64,000 bases of DNA, from positions 1 through 64,000 of the forward strand of contig DASPIR010000010.1 in NCBI GenBank assembly GCA_035628995.1, given 5' to 3'. Below are positions 18,469 through 27,234 of the stretch, piece after piece. A model generated the notes under the pieces. That model searched no databases. It was not told where the DNA came from and saw only the letters and a list, made by a program, of their open reading frames with translations. This DNA is from Clostridia bacterium. Its GTDB lineage: Bacteria; Bacillota; Clostridia; Lutisporales; Lutisporaceae. Made by a program: the position numbers and the translations under genes. Positions within the stretch are counted from its first letter, which is position 1, and each line of letters opens with the position of its first letter.

Positions 18469-21072
18469 TCAGCTGTTAAGTTTTTTAAATTTCAAATCAT
18501 TTTCAACCGCATCTACAAGTATGTTGTCTCCATCTGTTATTTCCCCAGCAATCAAAGCTCTTCCTATTGAAGTTTCCATTTTCTTTTGTATGAACCTCTT
18601 CAAGGGTCTTGCACCATATATAGGATCATAGGAATTGTCCATTATATAATCCTTGGCAGTGTCGCTGAGAGTGATTTGAATGTTTCTATCCTTAAGCCTT
18701 ACCGCTACTTGTTCAAAGAGCAAATCAACTATTTTCCTGATCTGATTCTTCAGCAGTGGTTTGAAGAATACGATGTCATCTACTCTATTTAGGAACTCCG
18801 GTCTAAAATGTCTTCTGAGCTCCTCATTTACGGCCTTCTCCGCTTCCGCCTTCAGCTCTCCGTCTTTGTCTACCCCTTCAAGAAGAAACATGCTTCCAAT
18901 ATTCGATGTCATGATTATTACTGTGTTCTTAAAATCCACAGTCCTGCCCTGGCTGTCTGTCAGCCTTCCTTCATCAAGTATCTGCAAGAATATGTTGAAC
19001 ACATCATGGTGTGCCTTCTCAATTTCATCAAACAGCAATACCGAGAAAGGCTTCCTTCTGACTGCTTCTGTAAGCTGTCCTCCCTCATCGTAGCCCACAT
19101 AACCTGGAGGCGCGCCTATTAGTCTTGCAACAGTATGCTTTTCCATATATTCAGACATATCTATCCTTATAATATTGTCCTCACTGTCAAAAAGCGCCTC
19201 CGCCAAGGCTTTAGCCAACTCCGTCTTTCCCACGCCTGTGGGACCTTGAAATATGAAGGAGCCGATAGGCCTTTTAGGATCCTTTAAGCCACTTCTCGCC
19301 CTTATTACTGCATCAGCTACGGCTGAAACCGCTTCCTCCTGACCTACAACTCTATTATGGAGAATTTCATCCAATCTCAACAGCTTTTCCCTTTCGTTCT
19401 CCATAAGCCTTTTCACAGGTATTCCTGTCCACATGGAGACTATCTCTGATATCTCTTCTTCTGTAACCTCTTCCTTAAGAAGCTGCCCCATGCTCTGCAT
19501 CTTTTCCAGCTTTGACTTTTCGGAATTAAGCTGTTTTTCTAATTCAATGAGCCTGCCGTATTTTAACTCGGCTACCCTGTTGAGGTCATACTTCAGCTCC
19601 GCTTTCTCTATCTCTGCTTTTGCTTCTTCTATCTGCCTTTTTATTTCGCGTATATTCTTTATATTGCCCTTTTCAAGCTCCCACTGAGCTTTCATAGAAT
19701 CCCCGCTGGACTTAAGCTCTGAAAGCTCCCTGTTCAAAACCTCCAGCCTTTCCTCAGACTGCTTGTCGCTCTCTTTCCTCAGAGCTTCTCTCTCTATTTC
19801 CAGCTGCATTATTCTTCTCATTATCTCGTCAAGCTCACCAGGCATGCTGTCTATTTCAGTTCGCAGCATCGCAGCCGCCTCATCTATAAGGTCAATCGCC
19901 TTATCAGGCAGAAACCTGTCGCTTATATACCTGTTAGAAAGCACCGCGGCTGATATCAACGCATTATCCTTGATCCTCACTCCGTGATGTATTTCAAACT
20001 TCTCCTTGAGTCCTCTGAGTATGGATATTGTGTCCTCAACATTTGGGGCATCAATGAGAACCGGTTGGAACCTTCTCTCAAGCGCTGCGTCCTTTTCTAT
20101 ATGCTTTCTGTATTCATCCAGGGTAGTGGCCCCTATACAGTGCAGTTCACCTCTGGCAAGCATTGGTTTTAGCAGGTTGCCTGCATCCATTGCCCCTTCT
20201 GCCTTCCCTGCTCCTACTATATTGTGAATCTCATCAATAAAAAGAATAATCCTGCCGTTTGACTTTTCTATCTCCTTCAGAACAGCCTTGAGCCTTTCCT
20301 CAAACTCTCCCCTAAACTTAGCTCCTGCAATAAGCGCGCCCATATCAAGTGAAAATATTGTCTTGTCCTTCAGACCCTCAGGCACATCCCCCTTCATAAT
20401 TCTTTGTGCCAAGCCTTCTACTGCGGCTGTTTTGCCTACACCCGGCTCTCCAATGAGTACCGGATTGTTTTTGGTTCTCCTGGACAGTATCCTGATTATT
20501 CTTCTTATTTCATCGTCCCTGCCTATTACCGGGTCAAGCTTTCCCCTGCGCGCATCCTCCACCAGGTCACGACCAAACTTTTTCAGTGCTTCATAGGTTT
20601 CTTCCGGGTTCTGGTTGGTAATTCTCTGGTTGCTTCTCACCGTAGAAAGCTCCCTTAAAAATTTATCCCTTGTTATTCCGAACTTTTTTATTATTTTTGA
20701 AGAGGGCGAATTTGTTTCATCTATCAACGCCAAAAATATATGCTCTACGCTTATATAATCATCCTGAAACTTTTTTGCTTCTTCCTCTGCCTTTACGAAT
20801 ATCTCTTCAAATTTTCTGGAAACATAAGGAGAGGCAGTTGTGGCTCCATAAACCTTTGGGATCTTTTCAAGCAGGTCAGAAATGTCTTTATAATAGAAAT
20901 CAAAGGGCACATTCATTTTCGTAAGCAGCTTTGAAATCAAACCTTCACTCTGCGAAATTATTGCAAAATGCAAATGCTCTCCTTCAATAGTCTGGTGATT
21001 ATGCTTAACAGCCAGGCTCTGTGCTTCGAGAACCGCTTCCTGAGCCTTCTCTGTAAGTTTATTTATATCCAT
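18469..21072 (-). CDS. clpB: ClpB disaggregase
   Basis: 867 residues, normal for ClpB. Clp N-domain 1-145; first AAA+ with GEPGVGKT (about 205); coiled middle domain about 405-530, the mark of ClpB against ClpC; second AAA+ with GPTGVGKT (about 605); C-terminal D2 small domain. A hexameric ATPase that threads aggregated proteins together with DnaK. Start ATG after GGGAGGAT. Single-gene transcript with its own terminator and a CtsR-type promoter. Confidence 0.98.
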   Translation of the reverse strand: MDINKLTEKAQEAVLEAQSLAVKHNHQTIEGEHLHFAIISQSEGLISKLLTKMNVPFDFYYKDISDLLEKIPKVYGATTASPYVSRKFEEIFVKAEEEAKKFQDDYISVEHIFLALIDETNSPSSKIIKKFGITRDKFLRELSTVRSNQRITNQNPEETYEALKKFGRDLVEDARRGKLDPVIGRDDEIRRIIRILSRRTKNNPVLIGEPGVGKTAAVEGLAQRIMKGDVPEGLKDKTIFSLDMGALIAGAKFRGEFEERLKAVLKEIEKSNGRIILFIDEIHNIVGAGKAEGAMDAGNLLKPMLARGELHCIGATTLDEYRKHIEKDAALERRFQPVLIDAPNVEDTISILRGLKEKFEIHHGVRIKDNALISAAVLSNRYISDRFLPDKAIDLIDEAAAMLRTEIDSMPGELDEIMRRIMQLEIEREALRKESDKQSEERLEVLNRELSELKSSGDSMKAQWELEKGNIKNIREIKRQIEEAKAEIEKAELKYDLNRVAELKYGRLIELEKQLNSEKSKLEKMQSMGQLLKEEVTEEEISEIVSMWTGIPVKRLMENEREKLLRLDEILHNRVVGQEEAVSAVADAVIRARSGLKDPKRPIGSFIFQGPTGVGKTELAKALAEALFDSEDNIIRIDMSEYMEKHTVARLIGAPPGYVGYDEGGQLTEAVRRKPFSVLLFDEIEKAHHDVFNIFLQILDEGRLTDSQGRTVDFKNTVIIMTSNIGSMFLLEGVDKDGELKAEAEKAVNEELRRHFRPEFLNRVDDIVFFKPLLKNQIRKIVDLLFEQVAVRLKDRNIQITLSDTAKDYIMDNSYDPIYGARPLKRFIQKKMETSIGRALIAGEITDGDNILVDAVENDLKFKKLNS

Positions 21073-21089
21073 ATATATCCTCCCTAAAC

Positions 21090-21155
21090 TTTGACTTTGA
21101 CTTTCTTTGACCTTTAATTATTTTATATCATATTTGATTTTTAAATGCAAGTCAA
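21090..21155 (-). promoter_or_regulatory. clpB promoter with CtsR operator
   Basis: On the minus strand: -35 TTGACT (21150-21155), 17 bases, -10 TATGAT (21127-21132). Just downstream GGTCAAAGAAAGTCAAAG (about 21095-21112) matches the CtsR heptad direct repeat GGTCAAA-NAN-RGTCAAA, with a third GTCAAAG behind it. The operator covers the start of the transcript, so heat-shock repression by CtsR is expected. No ctsR gene is in the window. Confidence 0.85.
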
Positions 21156-21231
21156 AAATGGAACTCTACCAAAAATATAACACTTATATTATTCTCATTT
21201 CGGTAAATCATAATATCAGGAGGTGATATAA

Positions 21232-21432
21232 ATGGCAAGAAATAATCAGAAAGTAGTACCTCAGGCAGCACAGGCACTCGATAGGATGAAATTCGAAATA
21301 GCATCCGAAGTAGGCGTAAACTTAAAAGAAGGTTACAATGGTGACATTTCAGCAAGAGACGCTGGTAGAGTAGGCGGAAACATGGTTAAACGATTAATCG
21401 AGCAGGCTGAAAGAAGCATGTCCGGTAGATAA
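21232..21432 (+). CDS. Small acid-soluble spore protein, alpha/beta type
   Basis: 66 residues. Contains both family signatures: the LDRMKFEIASEVGV core around residues 18-31 (GPR cleavage region) and GYNGDISARDAGRVGG around 35-50. It binds and protects DNA in dormant spores and supplies amino acids at germination. GGAGGTG six bases before ATG. Monocistronic, divergent from clpB. Shows that the organism is from a spore-forming lineage. Confidence 0.96.
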   Translation: MARNNQKVVPQAAQALDRMKFEIASEVGVNLKEGYNGDISARDAGRVGGNMVKRLIEQAERSMSGR

Positions 21433-21446
21433 TATTAATATCGATA

Positions 21447-21484
21447 AAAATAAGAGCACTCCCATATGGGGTGCTCTTATTTTA
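21447..21484 (+). terminator. Terminator of the SASP gene
   Basis: AAATAAGAGCAC and GTGCTCTTATTT flank an 11-base loop. The A- and T-rich outer arms would allow termination from both sides, and also of the convergent GNAT gene. Confidence 0.85.
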
Positions 21485-21510
21485 AATCTGCTTTACTCAT
21501 TATGCAGCAA

Positions 21511-22134
21511 CTATTCTGCAGCCTTATGATATACCAGATCGGTATAAATGCTGTTGTTGTATTTTTCATAACGTACTCCAGCCAAGCTGTAGTTTTGCTT
21601 TTTTCTAAACTGCAGTGATGCAAAGTTGGGCTGAGGGCTGATTATGGTCTCTGCGAATATATGCTCTATCCGGTCAGTTCTCAAATCCTCCAAAAATCTT
21701 TTATAGATAAGACTTCCAATGCCCATGCCCGTCAGGTCAGCATATACGGCAGTCTTATCAACTATCATGAAGTTTTCTGTCCACGTGGCGTCAAAGTCAG
21801 GATTCCAATATATGTCATGGAGCCAATTAGGATTGTCCCTGAGCCACTCTTCTTTGGTATAGGCTATCATGAATCCATATACTTTGTCATACTCTGCTAC
21901 ATAAAAATGCTCAAGGTTTTGAATCCAATGCTTTATTTTCTTTTTATAGTAGGCAGGCTTTGATAAATAATCATCCACCAAAAAACCTTGCTCTGCTACT
22001 TTTTCTGAGGTTCCTACTGAGGCGGCAACATCAAATATGGCATTTAAATCACATACCTCAGCCTTTCTCACTCTGAGAAGCTTTTTAAGATGATATGGGT
22101 TCACACTGCTATAAGAATTCGTTACTACAGACAT
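21511..22134 (-). CDS. GNAT-family N-acetyltransferase under c-di-AMP riboswitch control
   Basis: 207 residues. An N-terminal RKAEVCDLNAIFDV strand-helix and the acetyl-CoA loop GMGIGSLIYKRFL (about 137-149) support the GNAT fold; substrate unknown. GAGGAGG precedes ATG. The gene lies about 107 bases after the terminator of a ydaO-type riboswitch that is its only visible leader, so its expression should fall when c-di-AMP is high. Such riboswitches usually control osmolyte, potassium or cell-wall functions, so a role in making or modifying a compatible solute is possible but unproven. Confidence 0.8.
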   Translation of the reverse strand: MSVVTNSYSSVNPYHLKKLLRVRKAEVCDLNAIFDVAASVGTSEKVAEQGFLVDDYLSKPAYYKKKIKHWIQNLEHFYVAEYDKVYGFMIAYTKEEWLRDNPNWLHDIYWNPDFDATWTENFMIVDKTAVYADLTGMGIGSLIYKRFLEDLRTDRIEHIFAETIISPQPNFASLQFRKKQNYSLAGVRYEKYNNSIYTDLVYHKAAE

Positions 22135-22241
22135 TTCAATACCTCCTCTAAATTTTAGGAAGTACCGGGTGGTATTAATTTTGCTTCATAATAGCTGCTT
22201 TTTTTATTAAGAAGATAGCGTCGTAGCCTATTTTAGGGTAG

Positions 22242-22270
22242 CAAAAAGCCGTGGAGTAACCACGGCTGCA
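22242..22270 (-). terminator. Expression-platform terminator of the c-di-AMP riboswitch
   Basis: On the minus strand GCAGCCGTGG, a short loop, CCACGGCT and a run of five T. It sits directly after the riboswitch aptamer and before the GNAT gene, as expected for transcription attenuation. Confidence 0.8.
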
Positions 22271-22284
22271 ATTATATTAAATTA

Positions 22285-22430
22285 CACCCAGTCCTCCTCT
22301 TCCCACGCTTACGAGGTTAGCTGACGGATTCGGACCGAAAGAGTCTAGCCCTACCTGCCTTTGCAGGATTCACCCCAATTGTTGGTTCCCCCGTTCCCTA
22401 TTGCTAGGAACTCAGCGATCGATTGAGTTT
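22285..22430 (-). ncRNA. c-di-AMP riboswitch (ydaO/yuaA class)
   Basis: Minus-strand sequence carries the conserved blocks of the ydaO class in order: AUCGCUGAG, GGGGGAACCAA, UUGGGGUGAAUCC, GGUAGGGCUA, GGUCCGAAUCCGUCAGCUAACCUCGUAAGCGU (cited in part here as CCGAAUCCGUCAGCUAACC). A promoter lies upstream and a terminator downstream. The regulated gene is the GNAT acetyltransferase. Confidence 0.9.
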
Positions 22431-22455
22431 ATTTGATTATTATTTATGTATGAAT

Positions 22456-22484
22456 ATTATATTCTAAATATACTGAAAATACAA
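22456..22484 (-). promoter_or_regulatory. Promoter of the riboswitch-GNAT transcript
   Basis: -35 TTGTAT (22479-22484), 17-base spacer, -10 TATAAT (22456-22461) on the minus strand, ending about 26 bases before the conserved riboswitch core. Confidence 0.7.
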
Positions 22485-22546
22485 CCGAAATACAAATTTT
22501 ACAATATATTTACATATACTTGAAAATTTAATTACGGCCTGGCTTG

Positions 22547-22648
22547 TTAACCCTTAGGAAGCACGGGATCAATCAGCTTGACAGCAGCCTCTATCATAAG
22601 CGCAGCCAAGGTTGGTGTTGCCAGCAGGTTGTTTAATGCACCGCTTCT
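22547..22648 (-). pseudogene. Remnant of a hotdog thioesterase-like gene behind lpdA
   Basis: Reading the minus strand just after the lpdA stop gives about 33 codons ending in TAA, with LLATPTLAALMIEAAVKLID in the middle. This resembles the N-terminal ATPxxxALMExAA helix of FlK-like (fluoroacetyl-CoA thioesterase family) proteins. There is no start codon or ribosome site, and the rest of the fold is missing. It looks like a deletion scar of a gene that once followed lpdA. Confidence 0.55.
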
Positions 22649-22650
22649 AA

Positions 22651-24057
22651 CTATATTTTCTTAGCCGGCATCATATGAATGGCTTCGTTCCTTAATCCTG
22701 AAACCGCTTCACTAAAGGCTTCACCCAAGGTAGGATGAGCATGAATGGTATTGGCTATATCCTCAGCATTCATGTCATGAGCTATGGCCAAGGCTCCCTC
22801 ATGGATCAAATCTGAGGCATGGGGCCCCATTATATGTACCCCTATGATTTTATCTTCCGCCCCACTGGAAATAACCTTCACAAATCCATCTGGCTCTCCC
22901 ATTGCCAAGGCTTTTCCATTAGCTCCGAACATAAATTTACTCACTTTATAATCCAGACCCTTTTCCTTTGCCATTTCCTCCGTTAAACCTACATATGCAA
23001 TCTGCGGATTAATAAATATACAATCCGGAACCACTTCCTGCCTCACTTTGGAGGTAACGCCCATTATATGCTCAACCGCATGAATTCCCTCATGGGATGC
23101 CACATGAGCCAACATGACCCCACCTATTACATCTCCTATTGCATATATCCCTTGAATATTGGTTTCATAGTGTTCATTTACCTTGATACCCTTTACATCG
23201 TATTTAATTCCCATTTCATCCAGGTTTAAATCTTCCAGTATAGGCTCTCTGCCCGATGCCATCAAAAGATAATCTGCTTGCACCTCAATATCTTCTTTAC
23301 CTTCCTTTTTACTTGAAGCCCTAATAACCAGCCCATTCTCACCCTTTATAATTTCCTTGGCTCTTACCTCATCATAAAGTTTAATCCCCTGCTTTTTCAA
23401 TATGCCAGGCAGCCTTTTTACGATATCTTTATCCGTTCTTTTCAATAGAGTGGAAGAAATGACTGAAACCTCTGAACCCATGGCATTGAATATATATGCA
23501 AACTCAATGCCTATAACGCCACTGCCTGCCACTGCCAAACGCTTTGGTATCTCAGTAAAGTTTAATATATCATCACTGGTGATAACTCCTTCTAAGCCAG
23601 CTCCCGGTATATTCGGTATTGAAGGCCTTGACCCTGTGGCAATTATTATATTTTTTGCAGTGATGCTTTGCTCTCCTCCATCATTTAATGCCACATGAAC
23701 TGTATTCTTATCCAGGATTTTGCCTCGTCCTCTCAGTAGGTTTACGCCATTGGCCTTAATTAACTTTTCAATGCCTCCCACCAGCTGATCCACCACATCC
23801 TGCTTTCTTTTTTGTACTTGCTCCACATTGATTTCATAGTTATCCACTTTGATACCGTAGCTGTCTATGTCCTTTAATGTATTCAATATCTCAGCATTAG
23901 TATATAATGCCTTTGTGGGAATACAGCCCCTGTTAAGGCAGGTTCCGCCCATTTCCTTCTCTTCTATTACGCTAACCTTTGCACCCAGCTGTGCAGCTCT
24001 TATAGCCGCTACATATCCCCCTGGGCCTCCTCCAATAATAACAATATCATTCTCCAT
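22651..24057 (-). CDS. lpdA: Dihydrolipoyl dehydrogenase
   Basis: 468 residues from the ATG at 24057 (GGAGGTG upstream); longer in-frame starts lack a ribosome site. FAD-binding GGGPGGYVAAIRAAQLG, redox-active GGTCLNRGCIPTK, second dinucleotide fold around 175-205 (GSGVIGIEFA), ATG-type GDVIGG and the C-terminal HAHPTLGE with the catalytic His-Glu pair. It reoxidises dihydrolipoamide of 2-oxoacid dehydrogenase or glycine cleavage complexes. No partner E1/E2 or gcv gene is adjacent, which leaves its complex open. Confidence 0.96.
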   Translation of the reverse strand: MENDIVIIGGGPGGYVAAIRAAQLGAKVSVIEEKEMGGTCLNRGCIPTKALYTNAEILNTLKDIDSYGIKVDNYEINVEQVQKRKQDVVDQLVGGIEKLIKANGVNLLRGRGKILDKNTVHVALNDGGEQSITAKNIIIATGSRPSIPNIPGAGLEGVITSDDILNFTEIPKRLAVAGSGVIGIEFAYIFNAMGSEVSVISSTLLKRTDKDIVKRLPGILKKQGIKLYDEVRAKEIIKGENGLVIRASSKKEGKEDIEVQADYLLMASGREPILEDLNLDEMGIKYDVKGIKVNEHYETNIQGIYAIGDVIGGVMLAHVASHEGIHAVEHIMGVTSKVRQEVVPDCIFINPQIAYVGLTEEMAKEKGLDYKVSKFMFGANGKALAMGEPDGFVKVISSGAEDKIIGVHIMGPHASDLIHEGALAIAHDMNAEDIANTIHAHPTLGEAFSEAVSGLRNEAIHMMPAKKI

Positions 24058-24210
24058 AAATAATCCACCTCCTATTAAAAAATATATATCCCTATATTTT
24101 CCTTTGAAATTCCTAAGTAGCTTAATATTAACATAGGCAAGACCCATGGACAATATCCACCTATTTGACATTTTTTTGACATGTATTTTATGGATACTGG
24201 TTCTTTCAAA

Positions 24211-24219
24211 TGCTATAAT
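24211..24219 (+). promoter_or_regulatory. Extended -10 promoter of the M42 peptidase gene
   Basis: TGCTATAAT, a TG-extended consensus -10, lies 19 bases before GGGAGG (24238) and 30 before ATG. The -35 is poor (TGGATA at 18 bases), which fits an extended -10 promoter. Confidence 0.65.
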
Positions 24220-24249
24220 AGAAATATATTTCAATTGGGAGGTACACAG

Positions 24250-25281
24250 ATGATTGATACAGGATATATAACAGATATTTTGCAAAGATTATGCAGCACT
24301 GCTAGTCCCACAGGTTATACTGAAAATGCCTTCAAGCTTTTAGGAGAAGAATTTGATAAGCTCGGAATGCCCTTCTATTATACAAATAAGGGTTCCTTAT
24401 TCTCATATATCGAAGGAAAGGACAAGCAGGTAAAAAAGGCTCTGGCAGCTCATTCAGATACACTGGGTGCAATGGTAAAGGAGATTAAGGAGAAGGGTCG
24501 CCTATCCTTTGCTAAGGTCGGAGGCTATGCCGGCAATTCGGTAGAGTGTGAGAATTGTCTGATTCACACCGTCTCAGGCAAAACTTATTCCGGCACTATC
24601 TATACCACTAAGCCATCTGTACACGTGCACGAAGATATAAGTACCTTTGAGCGGACTCTTGAGAATATGGAAATAGTAATTGATGAAAAGGTGTTTTCCT
24701 TAAAGGACGTTCAAAGCTTAGGAATTGAGATAGGTGACTACATATCCTTTGATTCAAGGTTCAGGGTGACAGAGTCCGGTTTTGTAAAATCAAGGCATCT
24801 GGATGACAAGGCAGGCGTGGCTATAATACTTGGAGTATGCAAATATATTAAGGAAAACAATATAATTCCGGAAAACTCGATACAAGTATTCATTACTGAT
24901 TATGAAGAAGTAGGACATGGTGCTTGCTCCGGCATAGTCGAAGAAGCGGAGGAACTTCTCTGCATTGATATGGGAGCCCCCGGCACAGGACAGAATACCA
25001 ACGAGTACTCGGTCTCCATCTGCGCCAAAGACAACAGCGGCCCCTATGATTACAAAATGAGAAACAGGCTTGTTGAGCTTGCAAAGAAAAACGGAATAGA
25101 CTACAGGGTGGACCTATACCCCCGATACAGCTCAGACGCATCAGCTGCTCTTAGAGCCGGGATGTGCTTAAGAACAGGCGTCATAGGTCCTGGAGTATTT
25201 GCCTCCCACTCATATGAGCGGACTCATCTGGACTCTATCAGATGCACAGCCGAGCTTCTTCTGGCATATATAACCGAATAG
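24250..25281 (+). CDS. M42-family metallo-aminopeptidase
   Basis: 343 residues from the ATG at 24250. Metal ligands of the family are visible: AAHSDTLG (His/Asp, about 75), RHLDDKAG (bridging Asp, about 181), DYEEVGHG (catalytic and metal Glu pair, about 216), CIDMG and the late ASHSYERTH histidine. Proteins of this kind are cytosolic dodecameric peptidases or deblocking aminopeptidases. Annotated homologs are often miscalled endoglucanases. Divergent from lpdA, own promoter and terminator. Confidence 0.92.
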   Translation: MIDTGYITDILQRLCSTASPTGYTENAFKLLGEEFDKLGMPFYYTNKGSLFSYIEGKDKQVKKALAAHSDTLGAMVKEIKEKGRLSFAKVGGYAGNSVECENCLIHTVSGKTYSGTIYTTKPSVHVHEDISTFERTLENMEIVIDEKVFSLKDVQSLGIEIGDYISFDSRFRVTESGFVKSRHLDDKAGVAIILGVCKYIKENNIIPENSIQVFITDYEEVGHGACSGIVEEAEELLCIDMGAPGTGQNTNEYSVSICAKDNSGPYDYKMRNRLVELAKKNGIDYRVDLYPRYSSDASAALRAGMCLRTGVIGPGVFASHSYERTHLDSIRCTAELLLAYITE

Positions 25282-25283
25282 AC

Positions 25284-25320
25284 AAAAAATCCTAGGACAT
25301 TTTTAATCCTAGGATTTTTT
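25284..25320 (+). terminator. Terminator of the M42 peptidase gene
   Basis: AAAAATCCTAGGA and TCCTAGGATTTTTT flank a short loop directly after the stop codon. Confidence 0.9.
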
Positions 25321-25340
25321 ATTTCTCCAAAGTCAAACCT

Positions 25341-25467
25341 GAACCACGCGCAACCCGAAACGCGAAACGCGTAACCATACCCTCCAGGAATACCCTAACC
25401 CATCGCCCAGCTAAAACCACGAGCCACGAGCCACGTGCCAATTCCCCGCACCTCGAACCTCGAACCA
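25341..25467. repeat. Cluster of GC-rich intergenic repeats, copy 2
   Basis: Three adjacent motifs: an AACGCG type (25341-25378, CGCGAAACGCGTAACC), a CCACGAG type (25415-25440, GAGCCACGAGCCACGTG) and a CCTCGAA type (25450-25467). They lie between the terminator and pyrI. Related motifs occur at 18067, 29804 and 45767. Confidence 0.7.
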
Positions 25468-25468
25468 G

Positions 25469-25900
25469 TTATATACTATAAGTGGTCAGTTCTTCACAGT
25501 AGCTGCATTTGTAATGTATCTTCCCATTTGAATGAGCCAGCTGGAACTTGGGGCTCGCATATTCGTCAAAGTTGCTGACACATCTGGGATTCTTACATTT
25601 GAACAAACCCTGCACTTCTTTAGGTATGTTGGTATTCATCTTGTTCACAATTTTGTTGTTTTCAATTATATTTACGCTAATGCCTGGATCTATTAATCCA
25701 AGCATAGTGAGATCAACATCTATCTTGTTTTCTATCTTTATTATGTCCTTCCTGCCTAGCTTGCTGCTTGAAACATTTATAAGCAGCACAACCGGAAAAT
25801 TAACCTCTCCGAGCTTAAGCTTTTCAAATATCTTTATGCCGTTTCCTGCAGTTATATGGTCAATGACTATTCCGCAGTTAATACTATTTACGGTTAACAT
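25469..25900 (-). CDS. pyrI: Aspartate carbamoyltransferase regulatory chain
   Basis: 143 residues. Nucleotide-binding N-terminal domain, then a zinc domain with CKNPRC (about 110) and CSYC (about 133), the four-cysteine site that contacts the catalytic chain. It confers allosteric control by nucleotides on ATCase. It overlaps pyrB by 17 bases, with its ribosome site (GGGGGTGG) inside pyrB, so translation is coupled. Confidence 0.95.
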   Translation of the reverse strand: MLTVNSINCGIVIDHITAGNGIKIFEKLKLGEVNFPVVLLINVSSSKLGRKDIIKIENKIDVDLTMLGLIDPGISVNIIENNKIVNKMNTNIPKEVQGLFKCKNPRCVSNFDEYASPKFQLAHSNGKIHYKCSYCEELTTYSI

Positions 25901-26828
25901 TCAAATCCACCCCCAACAAAAGCGCCATAAGCGCCATTCTTACATATATTCCGTACTCAGCCTGCTTGAAATAAACAGCTCTCTTATCAGCGTCAACGTC
26001 ATAACTTATTTCATTAACCCTTGGAAGAGGATGCATTACCAGCATATCTTCCTTGGCGTTATTAAGCTTGCTCCTAGTAAGTATATAGCTGTCTTTCAGC
26101 CTCATGTAATCTGCTTCGTTGAAGAATCTTTCCCTTTGAATTCTTGTCATATATAAAACATCTACCTGGTCTATTACTTTCTCAAGACTCTCAGTTTCAT
26201 GTATGCTTATGTTGTATTTTTCCTCAAGACTTGATTTCAGGTTTTCCGGCAGTTTAAGCTCCGCAGGTGAGACAAGCACGAATTTGGAACCTTTATAGCG
26301 TGACATTGCACTTATAAGTGAGTGTACCGTTCTTCCGAACTTAAGATCACCGCAAAAGGCTATTGTCTGGTTTTCAAGGGTTCCCTTATATTTTCTTATA
26401 GTAAGCAAGTCTGTCAGAGTCTGAGTAGGGTGCTGATGACCTCCATCTCCTCCGTTTATTACAGACGCGGAAGAATACTCCGAAGCGAGTTTTGGTGCAC
26501 CCTCCTTGGGATGTCTCATTACTACCACGTCAGCATAGGTACACAGCACTCGTATAGTATCTGCAATGGTCTCTCCCTTTGAAACGGAGCTTGTGCTGGC
26601 ATCTGAAAATCCTAACACTGTACCTCCCATTCTGAGCATTGCAGATTCAAAGCTCAGTCTAGTCCTTGTACTTGGCTCATAGAACAGAGTTCCGAGTATC
26701 TTTCCCTTACATATGCTGCCATATGTTTCCCTGTCCTCTATCATTTTTTCCGCCAGGTCGAATACCTCATTGAGTTCCTCCAGGCTAAAATCATTGGGGT
26801 CAATTAAATGTCTTCCTTTTAAACTCAT
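25884..26828 (-). CDS. pyrB: Aspartate carbamoyltransferase catalytic chain
   Basis: 314 residues. Carbamoyl-phosphate loop [13 protein letters not shown] (about 50-62), [12 protein letters not shown] and HPTQTLTDL, and the aspartate loop region [10 protein letters not shown]. It catalyses carbamoyl phosphate plus aspartate to carbamoyl aspartate, the second pyrimidine step. A PyrR-type leader precedes it, and AAGGAGGAG precedes ATG. The rest of the pyr operon is not behind pyrI in this window. Confidence 0.98.
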   Translation of the reverse strand: MSLKGRHLIDPNDFSLEELNEVFDLAEKMIEDRETYGSICKGKILGTLFYEPSTRTRLSFESAMLRMGGTVLGFSDASTSSVSKGETIADTIRVLCTYADVVVMRHPKEGAPKLASEYSSASVINGGDGGHQHPTQTLTDLLTIRKYKGTLENQTIAFCGDLKFGRTVHSLISAMSRYKGSKFVLVSPAELKLPENLKSSLEEKYNISIHETESLEKVIDQVDVLYMTRIQRERFFNEADYMRLKDSYILTRSKLNNAKEDMLVMHPLPRVNEISYDVDADKRAVYFKQAEYGIYVRMALMALLLGVDLNVNRK

Positions 26829-26839
26829 GAATTTCTCCT

Positions 26840-26873
26840 CCTTCTTAGTCTCACCGGACTATATTTAAAGGTT
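26840..26873 (-). promoter_or_regulatory. Second PyrR RNA-binding loop, next to the pyrB ribosome site
   Basis: Minus-strand CCTTTAAATATAGTCCGGTGAGACUAAGAAGG-type element with the conserved AGUCC-GGUGAGACU loop. Its 3' arm AAGAAGG runs into the Shine-Dalgarno AAGGAGGAG, so PyrR binding here could block translation. Confidence 0.8.
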
Positions 26874-26908
26874 AACCACTTTAGGTAGGGCAAATGCAGT
26901 TTTTTTGC

Positions 26909-26944
26909 ATAAAAAAACCTTCCTGCCTGTGAGCATGAAGGTTT
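26909..26944 (-). terminator. Attenuator terminator in the pyrB leader
   Basis: Minus strand: AAACCTTCATGC, loop, and GGAAGGTTTTTTT. It lies between the two PyrR loops, the usual place for a PyrR-controlled terminator. The 5' PyrR loop includes sequence able to act as anti-antiterminator. Confidence 0.8.
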
Positions 26945-26973
26945 GACTTATCGCATAAGTTTAAAATCCAACA

Positions 26974-27005
26974 CCTTCTAGCCTCACAGGACTAAATTAA
27001 AGGTT
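26974..27005 (-). promoter_or_regulatory. First PyrR RNA-binding loop
   Basis: Minus strand AACCTTTAATTTAGUCC, UGUGAGGCU, AGAAGG: matches the PyrR anti-antiterminator loop consensus. It begins within a few bases of the predicted transcript start. Confidence 0.85.
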
Positions 27006-27017
27006 ATCTTTCTTATA

Positions 27018-27046
27018 AAAATAGCATAATGATGGAACTTTGTCAA
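27018..27046 (-). promoter_or_regulatory. pyrBI promoter
   Basis: -35 TTGACA (27041-27046), 17 bases, -10 TATTTT (27018-27023), with TATGC before it. The transcript would start near 27010, just before the first PyrR loop. Confidence 0.8.
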
Positions 27047-27054
27047 TACAAAAA

Positions 27055-27088
27055 CAGTCTAAAAAATAAAAGGAGCCATTTTTAGACT
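27055..27088. other. Inverted repeat between pyrB promoter and S-layer gene
   Basis: AGTCTAAAAA and TTTTTAGACT arms around a 14-base loop. It stands between two divergent transcripts and could be a regulator site or terminator. The remaining 27089-27234 is AT-rich leader with a GAGGAGG ribosome site before 27235. Confidence 0.5.
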
Positions 27089-27234
27089 ATCCTTCATCCG
27101 TTGTAAATTCACATACAAAATTATTATTTTTAACTTTTTTTCAAATTACTCCCTAAATTCGCAACCTATTTGCGTATTTTATATCAAACACAAAAAACAA
27201 ATCACTTTTAAGAAAGAAACGAGGAGGAAATCTT

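Noticed and set aside
21187-21215. Sigma-G-like promoter with CATAATA before the SASP gene
   Set aside because: The -10 would place the transcript start inside the ribosome site, and the -35 match is poor.
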